Shown here: positions 45,711 through 56,036 of the stretch, one piece after another
Layout of the letters: each line of letters starts with the position of its first letter
Position numbering within the stretch: position 1 is the stretch's first letter
Assembly: GCF_011745365.1 (NCBI RefSeq)
Contig: NW_024468913.1
Location: 1,674,001-1,738,000 of the forward strand
From: Cryphonectria parasitica EP155
Lineage: Eukaryota > Ascomycota > Sordariomycetes > Diaporthales > Cryphonectriaceae
Direction: 5' to 3'
Length of the DNA: 64,000 nt
Made by a program: the position numbers and the translations under genes
Notes under the pieces: model-generated
Database searches by the model: none
What the model saw: the letters and a program-made list of their open reading frames with translations, nothing else
Told to the model about the DNA's origin: nothing

Positions 45711-48583
45711 CTTGGGCAGCTTTGAAATGTTCACGTATGGTGTATAGCGGAGGATGTGTCTGTGGTGAGGATCGTGAACTCTAGCACTACTTCTTCTTCT
45801 ACTTCTTCTTCTTCTTCTCTTTTTCTTCCTTCAGTTTGAATTGTTTCAAACCAGGTTCGGCAACGGGACAAACCGAGCGAACGAGCATGACAAAACTCAA
45901 AGAACAGCTTGTTTGGGGTTGTTTCATCAAAAGAACCCGAAAAGGTGCATGTGTACCAATTTATATTTGTTTTCTATACAAAAGAGAAAGAATTGTAAGC
46001 ACATCATGGTGGTTTTGGTTTTTTCGGTTTTTTCGGTTTTTTTTTTTTTTTGGTTTGGCAGATGCCTCACTGAGCAGTGTGATCTCACATGAAAAGTCTA
46101 CGTCGTCATCATCGAGAGCCATCTGCTTGCAGTAGCAGGGGGTCGATCGGGTACTTCTACCGTCCCCCAGTGGCCCATAAAGTACTGTGTTCTGCTACTA
46201 TGGGCACAGTAAGTACGATAGTGCTTTCGTCAGCAGCGACCTGTTAGTGGACGGGCAACCGCAAAGAGCACCGGCTCCAGGTGGGTCAGCTCCCTCTGAG
46301 CCTAACTACAATAATACCACCATGTCGTTATGCTATGATACCGTACGCTTGGGCCCCTAATAATGGTGTCTCGAGCTCATCTTTCAGTTATGCCTGTTCT
46401 AGACCTTGTCTCCATGGTGCAGCGCAGGTGCCATCATCACCATCCTTTCCTTCTTCATCTCGGCGAATTCTTATTCTTAAGGTTAATCTCCTGTCTTGGC
46501 CACCACACCAACGACCTCATCCTCCTCTTGACTGCATTGGCCAGTGCCGTGTGGTTGTCTGTGCTGTGCCTCCCAAGGAAGCTGTGACGGTGGCGTCCGT
46601 CTGTGTGGACTAACCAGCACATGCAAAGCCCCTTGATCGAAATTGACTGTCTCGCTTCGGCTGGAGGTTCTCTTTCTGGCCTGCACTGCAACCAAACCCC
46701 TGTGCCTTTTTCCTTTTCTCTTCTTTCTTCCCCTCCTGCCCTTCTCCCCGCAGTGAATGCAAAGAACAGCGCAGTCGAAGCATGGCCTCTTTGTTCTCTT
46801 GAGAAATTGTATGGTATGAAGAATGACAGGTCATCAATTTGCTCTGCTGGCCTGTGCCTCCATGGCCTCGACCCCGCAATACGGTGCTGACACAGCAGTA
46901 CCACCATGGCCTGGCCTGAAGAAGAGACATCACCATCCCCATATATCCATCCGTCCCATCTCGAGGCCAACCAAAGGTGGACCGGTCGCATGCGAGGGCG
47001 ATCGCTCGGGAACTTCCACGTTGACGATCTTCGCGTTGAATATCTACGATGCAGGCAGCCCAGTCTTAGCAATTGATGCGCCACTTGGTTACAGACGTAC
47101 ATGGTAGTATATCTATTCTGATCAGACCATGTCAACCCCCCCTTACCCATTGTCTTTATTTATATCTTGCAATTGTTTCCGCAGTCGACATGCTATTCGC
47201 TGCCCTGTTGCGTTCGTACCAATAGAACACGCAACTGGAAAACAAATTCGGCGACACTGATGAAGTCATGGATCCAGCCGTGACAAGAACAATGCTTGGG
47301 GGTTGGGCATGTCCCCGTTTCGCCCAGTCGTACTCAGACATCATCTGTCACGGACCTTGTCTCATCCACCACAGGCACAAGACAAGAGACAGACCCCTGA
47401 ACGGAGACCCCACCCCTTTTCTTGTCCGCCCGACGAGAGGCTCTAGCCGCTGTTGCACAGCGTATATTGCTTGGCATAACCTAAAACTTTATCCTGACTT
47501 GACTACAACGCTTCCAGGCACCATCTTCTCTCCCCTGCGCCAGCAACACGGAGGAGCGTTTCCTTTTCCTAACCGTCTGCACCGCGAATGCCAAGATTTC
47601 GATACTACCGCTGTCTTGCACTCGTCTCTTGTCCCCCCTAGTAGGACTTTGGGACGAAACCTGGGTGCCATGCCATGCCCATACATGGATTGGATCATGG
47701 GTTCATCACCGGCGCCGAATGAGCCATGGTCCAGCCAGTCTCTTGCTCTCGATTACTCTCGTCTTCTCCAAGAAAGACTGACATCTACTGATGAGCAAGA
47801 CCTCGTATCTCTTTCCTCCTCTATTAGAAGTCCTTCTTAGTCACGATAATCCTCATCAACTTCGGCTCGTCGGTGATAGAGAGGAAGAAAGACCTTGGTT
47901 GATGCCTCCTCCCCCCACCTCGGTTCCTTTCGTCGTTTCTGCAGGGCTAAGCCTGTAAAAAGAAACGCTTGTCCACTTCGCTTGAAAGGGGGAGGAAACC
48001 GTCTCGTTTCTTTTGAAGCCCTCTCATTACGCACGCCAGAGGCACGGCTCTTAGCCGCCCGGACTGGGGGTTTATCGCTACCCGTCTCTGGCGTCCCACG
48101 CTTTGAGTGTCGTGGTGGAGGCACTGCGAGTCGCAAGTCCGATCCACATGTCCAGTCTGTGATGGTAGACTTGAGACAGCCACAGTGCTGCTGCGATCCC
48201 CCCGTGTTTTCCCTTCTTATTGTTCTAGTCCATGCGTTCTGGCTTCTAGTAAAACCCCCTTAGCCCGTCCCATATTGGACATGGCTATCCTGCTTCTCCG
48301 GTCGATCTTCCTGTAGTAAGTGACTCGTAGTAAGAGGCTCATCTTGATCCCAACCTCTTGTGGGCTTGGCTTTCCCACCACACTCCCTCTTTCGTTCGAA
48401 ACCAAACTCACAGACTCTCTCTCTCTCTATCTCTCTTCTTTCTACCGAGAGGGTTTGAGACCTGATCGACGACAACGTCCACGACGACGATACTTTGTTT
48501 GCTTATTTCCGACGGCTGGTCCTGTTGTGTCATTCCTTTTGTTCTATTTGTTTGTCTAAAGGCCTTCCTGGTCCGACGACAAG
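45711..48583. other. Gene-poor 2.9-kb divergent intergenic region
   Basis: The DUF1295 gene reads left and the next gene reads right. An ATG frame of 190 codons at 47268-47840 has no motif and coding-unlike composition and is not called. A T run lies at 46036-46050, and CT repeats near 48415-48435 probably lie in the leader of the gene at 48584. Confidence 0.5.
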
Positions 48584-49608
48584 ATGAAGTTCCTCTTCGA
48601 GTACCTTCTACTACTAATAGGGTGTCTGTCGGTGGCACAGGTGCGTCGAACCCGGCCAATATCCCAAGATACGAACCCGGAGCCGAAAGAAATACGCCAG
48701 TCACGCTGACAATTGGACTTGTAGGCATCCGTATTCAAATATGAGGTTCGGGCTGCCGAAGCTGGAGACGATATACTGGCTCGAGGACGGGAAATTGCTG
48801 CCCGACACCACGAGAATGGAGGAGGCGCGGGTGGCGTGGTCGCCAACCTCGTAGCCGCCTTGAAAGAGGCACAGGATCAGCTCGAGGCGCAGAAACAAGG
48901 CCAGACTCAGACGGTGACCGCGACCGCGACAGTGACGGCGGCGGCGGCAGTTGCGGCCAACAACCAGACAGCCAATGCTGCTGGGTGAGTGCCCTTGGTT
49001 TCTTACATCATTTCTCTGCTGACACGTGCTCACAGGGCCATCTTGTCCTTCCTCACGACTACCGTCTTCGCAAGTGGTACCCCAGGCACGACGACAATCA
49101 CTGCACTCGCCTCGACCGTCACCCAGACCGTTATGGTCACCGTGCCCTGCGCCGCTACCAGTGCAGCCGCTGCTGCTGGGGCGGGCGTCTCGACTGTTCC
49201 TGTCCCATCGCAACTGCAGACCACGACGCCGGCGGCGGCTGCTGCCACTACTGGTATGTTTGATCCCAAACCAGAGGACAGGGGAATATACATCGCCCAA
49301 CAAAAAACCCGTGTAGGTACTCAGTCTTACTGACATTCTCGTCTTTTTCTCCAACAGCAGCGACAACCGTTAGCACACTCGAATCCTCCGTCAGCCTCGG
49401 TGCCGTTGGTGCAACTACCACTGCGCCAGCCGCCGCCAACAACCCCGCTGTCGGCACTACTTCCGCTGCCGCTGTGACGACGAGTGCCGCCGTCGCCGCC
49501 GCCGCTGCCAATAACGCCGGCGTGACAAGTGTAAACACGAGCGGGCTGACCCTGGTGAGCGCGCTGAGCTTGGGCAACCTGGCGAGCGCAACGATGAGTG
49601 TCGCCTAA
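48584..49608 (+). CDS. Putative secreted Thr/Ala-rich protein
   Basis: Exons 48584-48640, 48725-48984, 49036-49253 and 49358-49608 give 261 residues in frame. The first exon encodes exactly a signal-peptide-like MKFLFEYLLLLIGCLSVAQ, with cleavage likely near AQA. The next ~55 residues (VFKYEVRAAEAGDDILARGR, then LVAALKEAQDQLEAQKQGQ) look helical; the rest is Thr/Ala/Val-rich low complexity with TVTATATVTAAAAV and TTTITALAST runs, typical of O-mannosylated fungal cell-surface proteins. No strong C-terminal hydrophobic stretch or GPI signal is seen, so it is more likely released or wall-bound. Introns are 84, 51 and 104 bp with GTGCGT, GTGAGT and GTATGT donors. No named family recognised. Confidence 0.7.
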
Positions 49609-50021
49609 GGGAAACGGAAAGCAGAAAGGGAAGGAGGATGGGATGTCTATATAGTCACGGGATGATGATTTAATCGGTCTGAATGCCCTTGGCGGGGATG
49701 CAATAGATCTTATTTTGTTCTCGGGAGAAGAGGGAGACACACCGGCCCGGGGGGCTTCTTTGGTGTATGTTGAATGTTGGTGGTAAAAGATTTAATATCC
49801 AGATCACTCTGCAAGTCAGACCATCCAAAATCATCAGAGCGCCCATTCCCTAAACACTTTGGTTCTTGTTCTTGTCGTGATTGTTGCGCGGAGCAGTAAG
49901 TCTCATCATGAAGCTGTGGGCTAGGATGCCCAAAGGGGGTATCATTCAATATTGTTTTTGTCTGTCCGACGCCAATGACGTGCCGGGAATTGCTTCTTCT
50001 GGAGGCATAATATTGCCCGCC
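49609..50021. other. Convergent 3' flanks
   Basis: About 410 bp where the secreted-protein gene and RPP1 end toward each other. Nothing else recognised. Confidence 0.5.
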
Positions 50022-51143
50022 TTACACCGAGCCCTCTGGCGCCGTTGCAGATTCTTTCTTCCCGGCCAGCTTCATCTTCTTAGCCTGCCTCTTGCTCATG
50101 ACCGGTAGGGCCTGGTCTCCTGCGACCCCAGCGTCACTCCCGCCATCATGTTTCCTCTTTCCCTGCTGCTGCTGCTGCTGGGTGTTTTGCTGCTGTTCAC
50201 CCCCTCCCTTCTTCTTCTTGGCCGTCTTCTTGTTGTTCGAGCCCTCCTCCCCATCGCCATCGCCATTGCTCTTCTCGGCCCGTGGCCTGGCCCCCGGCAC
50301 CCTCCCCTCTGCGCTCACAATATCCACCACCCCTCGAAAACTCCTCCTCTTCAGGCCCTCGTTCACCACCACCGACCTTGGGTTCACCCCCAGCCCCTCC
50401 AGCCCCCTCTCCGGCCCCAACCCCCAGCACGCAAGAAGGTTCACCACATCCGCCGGCGCCCGCAGCGCACCGCCGCCCCCCGCGGCCCTGCACTCGCTGC
50501 TCAGCACGATCCCGCGGCCCTTGGTGGCGCGCACGAGCTCCAGGACGTTGGCGATGAAGGTGGCGCGAGCGCGGGCGGACGGCGCGTCGCCCCCGGTGCC
50601 GCCGGCCAGGAGCAGCTGGCCGTAGCACACCTCGAACAGCACGCCGCGGTTGACGGCGGCCATGCAGGGTTTTGGGCGGAAGCGGAAGGGCTGGGAGACG
50701 GACAGGTCGAGGGAGATGAGGCTGACCTCTGAGAAGGAGGTGCCGGTCGTGAGGGCGGCGAAGGCGCGCTCGGTGAGGGGGCGGGCGGCGAGGAGGGAAT
50801 AGGTTTGGACGAGGAGGGGGAGGCGGTGGTTGGCTGCTGGGTCGGAGACGAGGAGAGTGGCGCGGCGGAGGACGGTGGGGAGAGGTTTGGTAGAGGAGGT
50901 GGTGGTGGGAGGAGCTGAAGAGGGGTCGTTGGTGGAGGCGGCGATTGGTGGTAGTTGAGGGAAGGACGAGTGGACTGGGCCTATCTGTGGTATAGGGTTG
51001 GTGACTTGTGCTGGGATCGGCGGCTCTAGGATGTGGTTGAGGGCGACGACGTTGTATCCGAGCGAATGGCTGAACCTGAGAGTACGCTCTAGGCCGGCCT
51101 GCGTAGTCTGGGGCGTCCAGACGATGTTGAGGTCGTAGAGCAT
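50022..51143 (-). CDS. RPP1: RNase P / MRP subunit p30, Rpp1
   Basis: Protein subunit of nuclear RNase P and RNase MRP, required for tRNA 5' processing and pre-rRNA cleavage. Single exon, 373 residues; yeast Rpp1 is about 290, the excess being a Lys/Gln/Glu-rich tail (~310-373). The TIM-barrel-like fold is recognisable: MLYDLNIVW at the N-terminus, TLRFSHSLGYNVVALNH, LISLDLSVSQPFRFRPKPC, then AVNRGVLFEVCYGQLL and RGIVLSSECRAA with DVVNLLACWGLG. A Ser/Thr/Pro insertion (about 60-90) separates the first strands from the rest, as in other filamentous fungi. The C-terminal basic tail could bind RNA or act in nucleolar import (inference). Confidence 0.93.
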   Translation of the reverse strand: MLYDLNIVWTPQTTQAGLERTLRFSHSLGYNVVALNHILEPPIPAQVTNPIPQIGPVHSSFPQLPPIAASTNDPSSAPPTTTSSTKPLPTVLRRATLLVSDPAANHRLPLLVQTYSLLAARPLTERAFAALTTGTSFSEVSLISLDLSVSQPFRFRPKPCMAAVNRGVLFEVCYGQLLLAGGTGGDAPSARARATFIANVLELVRATKGRGIVLSSECRAAGGGGALRAPADVVNLLACWGLGPERGLEGLGVNPRSVVVNEGLKRRSFRGVVDIVSAEGRVPGARPRAEKSNGDGDGEEGSNNKKTAKKKKGGGEQQQNTQQQQQQGKRKHDGGSDAGVAGDQALPVMSKRQAKKMKLAGKKESATAPEGSV

Positions 51144-51206
51144 CGTGGGCGGAGGGCGTCTCTCGTCTTCTTGTTGTTATGACATGCTGGTATGATATGT
51201 TCGTGA

Positions 51207-51237
<31 letters not shown>

Positions 51238-51709
51238 TCTCTTTCGGCAGGTACCGGTGTAGTGCTCGGATTTGTTGTAGGAAGCTCTCTTTCTCTCGCC
51301 TTTTTTTCTGTGTGTGTGCGTCTGAGCTCCCAAGGCGTCAAGGTGATGTGATAAGTCGCGAGGCTGAAGGAAAGCTCTCAAAAAAGTTCGACGGGTGGAA
51401 CCGCGATTGACAGGGGTGCCCATGGATCTTCCCGCAGTACTGTGCTGTGTACTATGGTATGTAGTACAGTGCTACATAAGACAGTACAGAACACTGAGAT
51501 CTGTACAAGGTCTGATCGGCTAGATGTAATACTATGAGATACCTCGAGCAAGAAGGCAGGGATGCAAAGACAGAAAACTGAATGAACACGAATCCGCTTG
51601 CCGTACATCGTTCTCTGCATCTTGATATGCAGCTTATTCTCTTCCTTACTTCGATTGGGTAACGGCGTAATGCTTGACCGGCACGTTGGGGCTGCGTCAT
51701 ACCTGCAGC
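51144..51709. other. RPP1 promoter; left edge of accessory island
   Basis: Holds a TC dinucleotide array (~51208-51243) in the RPP1 leader and, at about 51430-51500, a cluster of GTAC/AGTAC words with short imperfect palindromes (for example GTAGTACAGTGCTAC). Composition changes from here rightwards. Confidence 0.55.
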
Positions 51710-54700
51710 ATGCCTCAAGCTGTAGACTGGCCCGCCATGTTTTGGCCTCGCACAACTATCCAGCTTCCCTTTGCCCACAACAGCGGGCGAGATACCTCAG
51801 GCCAGCCCAATATGAACCATGACCACTGGTTGCAGAACTTGCACACGCTTGTAGGTAGTAAACGACCCTGCCCTGCCCCGGCTGACGAGGGAGGCCGAGA
51901 AATCAAGAAATTCCGCACGCAGCCTGAAGACGACCCCCCAAACCCCCAACTTTGCGATCCAGGAATTACCAACTGATTCTCACAAAGACGCTTCTTGGGT
52001 CCCATCACAACATTCCAACCACAACTCCATCAGCCAGTTTAACACCTTTGCCGGCGACGAGGATGGCTCTAGGCACCAATTCCACAACCTCACAAGCGGC
52101 GAGGGTGTGGCTGCGTCCCTCGGCCCAATGCAATGGGAACAGCAGATACCAGCAAATGCCTACAGATCCTTCTCGAATAATAATGTAGAGCTACTTCAAC
52201 CAGAGAATTTGTCGAACCAGCTACCATCCATGCATTCCTCCCCGAAAACTTCGACTCCACCCCCAAACTCTGTGGGAGACCTTTTCATCAGCAGTGATTC
52301 CTCCCCAAGTCGAAATACCTATGAACGATTGCCTTCCAGGGGTTTCACCAGCTTTGAGAAACTACAGAGCGACCCCTCGCGGGGGCATGCCACCACCCCA
52401 GGCGTACGCTCCGGACTCGATACAAGTTCAAGTGACCAGCCAGTATTGAGTGATTTCCAGGCCAACGAAAAGGCCTCGCAGACTCCAGCTGCATTACACT
52501 CATCCGAATCCGTACTTGTCTGCGACTACGACACTTGTTTTGGTGTTGTACGTTGCGTTTCGCCGCATCTCGATCGACGTTTCTCTAGGCTAACAAGAAG
52601 CAGGTGATAACAGCGCTTACCTCTTCCTTTGCGCAGAAGAGTGTGGTCTATGGTGTGCCTGTTGATCTGGAACCATTTGGAAATCTTTTCCTGCTTCGTA
52701 GCCAGACTTCTAATGCGCACGCCGGTATCCTGAACAACCCTCAACTCTTCAACGTGCTTCGCCAGCTTCCCCTTAGACTGGACGCCACACTTGTCGTACC
52801 CGCGGTCAAGGGCAAGAGAGACATGGGCAAGCCAAAGTCCAGGAATCAGGCCCGGGAGGAAACAGCTCAACATTACAGCATCCGCATTGTGTTGCACGTC
52901 TTCGGGTTAACAAAGAGAAGATCGGGAAACTAATCTCCAAAGCGGGTTTCTTCTTGCAGCATCCGACTGCTGATGAAGCCATACCAGGAGTTCAATATGA
53001 CAACCCACATTACCTTCTTCCTCCCGGTGCAGGAATGCCGAAACTGAAGAACTTGCGCCTGAGCGACGAGGAAGATGTCTCCTCTCAATTGGAGCCGGGA
53101 GATGAGACAAGCAAGAGCTACCTTCTGCAAATCTTCGAAGCCGCGGAAGCAGACGGTGAGACCGTGAAAGTGGTAAACACGTCACCAAGTTCCCGGCTTC
53201 GTTCAAGACTCATGAGGTACAACATGCTTTCTGGCTCTATAATTTGCAGTGGCTTATGCTTTGTTCCAGTCATCAACTCACAGCTCTGGCCATGATGCTC
53301 GAGAAAGAGAGCGGCCACGTAGAGCAGCCGGTATTCCCGCCGCTTTGGAGAACGGAATTTTCCGAGAACAGAAAGGTTTTGCAGTAAGTGATCCTGGAGA
53401 GTAGTCCCAGAGATATCATCTGGATACTGACCTTATTAACATGCAGATACCGCCATACAATCACCGGGTCACTAGAATCCAGACCTTATCCCAGTCATGG
53501 GAGGAATACTTGCTGATGTAGAGAATCCCCAATCAAAAACTGCTCTTGGATGAGGTCCTGACAAATATTTCGAGGATATGGGCCTTGAAAAACCCTGAGC
53601 GTTTTGGCTCTGATATGTGCCTCTCTGGATCTTCAAACCGCAACGGAGGATCATGCCAAGAAGACGAGCCACCGAGGAACACTCATTGTGGCGCCGATGT
53701 CCAGTGAGTTTGGCACGAAATAAGATGCTTAGAATGCTCATGGACTACTGACGGGAAGAAAGCCATACGTGGCTGGATGATTCAGGCCTCACAGTAAGGA
53801 CTGCTTATAATATCATGTCGACTTCACGATTTGCACAAAGGCTAAAAGCAAGGTGGCTTTCGTGGCTTTCAGGCACATTCACAAAGGGCAAGTACGGGTA
53901 CAGATATACCACGGTTCTGGTCGACAAGGTGTTGCCAATGAATTCGTCGACACTAACGTGGTTATCACAACATACGAGACTCTTCGCTCTGAGTGGGCAA
54001 TCACAGAGGGAGCACGTCCTATATACTCCTGGAAATGGCTGCGAGTTGTTTTGGATGAAGGCAAGTAGCCTGGTGAATGCTTTGGCATTGATCCTCTTAT
54101 TCATATCTATATAGCTCACCACGTTCGCAACCGGAAAAAACAGACATACCAATCTGTTTGGGACCTCAACGCCCGATATCGATGGTGTTTGACAGGAACA
54201 CCAATTCACAACTCGCTCGACGACTACGGCGCCTTACTATCTTTCATACGGGTTTTTCCGTTCGTGCAAAAGTCCAAATTCATGACTTGGATCGCGAATC
54301 CCGTGGAAGAAAAGGACAAGCTGGGCATTGAACGTTTGCATAGACTTGTTCGCGCGACTTGCCTCCGAAGGACCATACAAAAGGCCTTGTCCTCTGGTAT
54401 GCTCAAGCTTCCTCAACGTTCTGAGAGGATACATGAGGTTTGCCTCCATCAAGATGATTAGAATTTGTATGATGCCGTGAAGGGAATCACCATCAGAGCG
54501 GCCGCGGGCCTAGAGAGGCGACCAGATCAAGGCCCATCGCCCAAAGGCAAGCAAGCGAACATACTCGCCCTAATCAACTCCCTGAGGCTCATCTGCGATC
54601 ATGGAGAACATTTACTTTCGAAAGCGGTAAAGAGAATGAGCGAGGAAGGCTCAGATTCTTTATTAGAGTCCGCAATGCAACAAATCCACTACAGCAAGTG

Positions 54701-55710
54701 TTCCGTCTGTGAGGGGGAGATTGATGGCAGCGTCGGTAGGGAAAAGGTGCAAGATTCTATATGTGCCAATTGTGCAACTTCAGAGGAAGGATTCCTAAGC
54801 ACGAACCTGGAAGCTGATCTCCTGGACAAAGGCGGTATGTCAGTTTGTCAATCAGCAAGCTCTGAAAATTTGAATCCAGCCAACGTCCTTCATCGACCCT
54901 CGGCCAAGGTACTGGCATTGCTGGAGAACCTGAGAATGGAGCGAACAGCAGCAGGGGCAAATCGTAAGCCAAGGAAAAGGTGTGTTCAAAGAGAATCGTT
55001 CTCGCTGGGTGTTTGAATTTTTAAATTTTATTTTTTTTGGTTTTTTGTTTGGCTAACCCAGAGCAGCGTCGGGTTTAGTTACTGGATCAAAATGCTCGAT
55101 CTCATCGAGCAGGCACTCTACGGAGCCCAAGTCAGTTTCCAACGCATTGATGGACATACCAGTCGCGAAGGACGGGAAAAAGCTGTGCAGAAATTCAACG
55201 ACAACCCTGACTGCACTGTGATGCTGGCCAGTATCGGCAGTGCAGCGGAAGGGTATGTGTCTCAGCCGATATGGTTCGTCAAACTTTGTTCAGCTGACTT
55301 AACATCTATCCAGAATCGACCTTGTAGCTGCCAGTGTCGTACATTTGATAGAACCTCATTGGAACCCAATGGTAGAGGCGCAAGCCGTCGATCGGGTGTA
55401 TCGCATAGGACAGATGCAAGAGGTCACGGTCATACGATATATCGTTCCCAACTCGGTAGAAACAGTAAGAGCAGCCTCTACGCATACTTTCTGATTCCTT
55501 CATCACTAATCTTTAACATGTTCTTCAGTACATTCAGAAAGTGCAGAAGGACAAGCTGGAGATGATTGACCAAACTATGAACATGCGCGGGATGACGGAG
55601 GCCGATTTGGAGTCCAAACGATGGAAGGTAAAGTTCCAACCGTGATCACTGTTCATTTCAAGGCTCTTATACTAATCAAATTCTAGGTTTTGATGAAGCT
55701 GATCCAATAG
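51710..55710 (+). pseudogene. Broken SNF2-family ATPase (Rad5/HLTF-like)
   Basis: An intron-rich SNF2 helicase-like gene, nearly complete from an ATG at 51710 to a TAG at 55708. Recognisable: a disordered N-terminus; PHYLLPPGAGMP; RHTITG before motif I (GGILAD...MGL); VVITTYETLRSEW; motif II LDEAHH; motif III WCLTGTPIHNS; a Cys-pair module (CSVC...CANC, RING-like but reduced); FQRIDGHTSREGREKAVQKF; and motif VI EAQAVDRVYRIGQ. Lesions: a one-base frame change in the C-rich run near 51931-51946; another near 52904; a one-base loss in the P-loop near 53589; and an in-frame TAG at 54459-54461. Introns otherwise look functional, including one GC-AG intron splitting motif II (donor 54062). Since neighbouring genes read cleanly, true inactivation is more likely than sequencing error. 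Family normally remodels chromatin or aids DNA-damage tolerance. Confidence 0.75.
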
Positions 55711-56036
55711 GGATGCCGGCGAATCTATCACTTAAGCATTCTACTAATAGGCCGCGATTCTGGCATTCCCTGTCAAGCTTATGTAGATGCTAACACAGCA
55801 GGATTAAACGATGTGTTCCGAAGACTGGAGTGGCAAATCAGGCTTTCGAATGACCAGTTTCCTCTCTTTCCGAGAAAGACCAAGAAAAGCACAGGAAGAG
55901 AAAATGGGAGCTGAAACGCTGAAGAATATATGGTAGAGTCGATGTAGGTTTGGGACATGTTTTCGATGGAAATGACGACCTGCTTGTAGCTGTCAGTCTG
56001 GAAGGGCAAATTCTTTACCCTCGTTGATCTTGAACA
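55711..56036. other. Short gap between two broken genes, convergent
   Basis: 326 bp between the SNF2 pseudogene and the NLR stop codon; no gene recognised. Confidence 0.5.

Noticed and set aside
47268..47840. ATG frame of 190 codons
   Set aside because: No family resemblance, no signal or membrane pattern, lies in a divergent promoter region. RNA-seq would settle it.
50148..50732. Plus-strand frames across RPP1
   Set aside because: Antisense shadows of the GC-rich RPP1 exon, which carries the conserved Rpp1 motifs.
53510..53580. Apparent loss of the SNF2 motif I region
   Set aside because: Mostly explained by a normal intron between GGILAD and DMGL; only one base-level lesion remains there.
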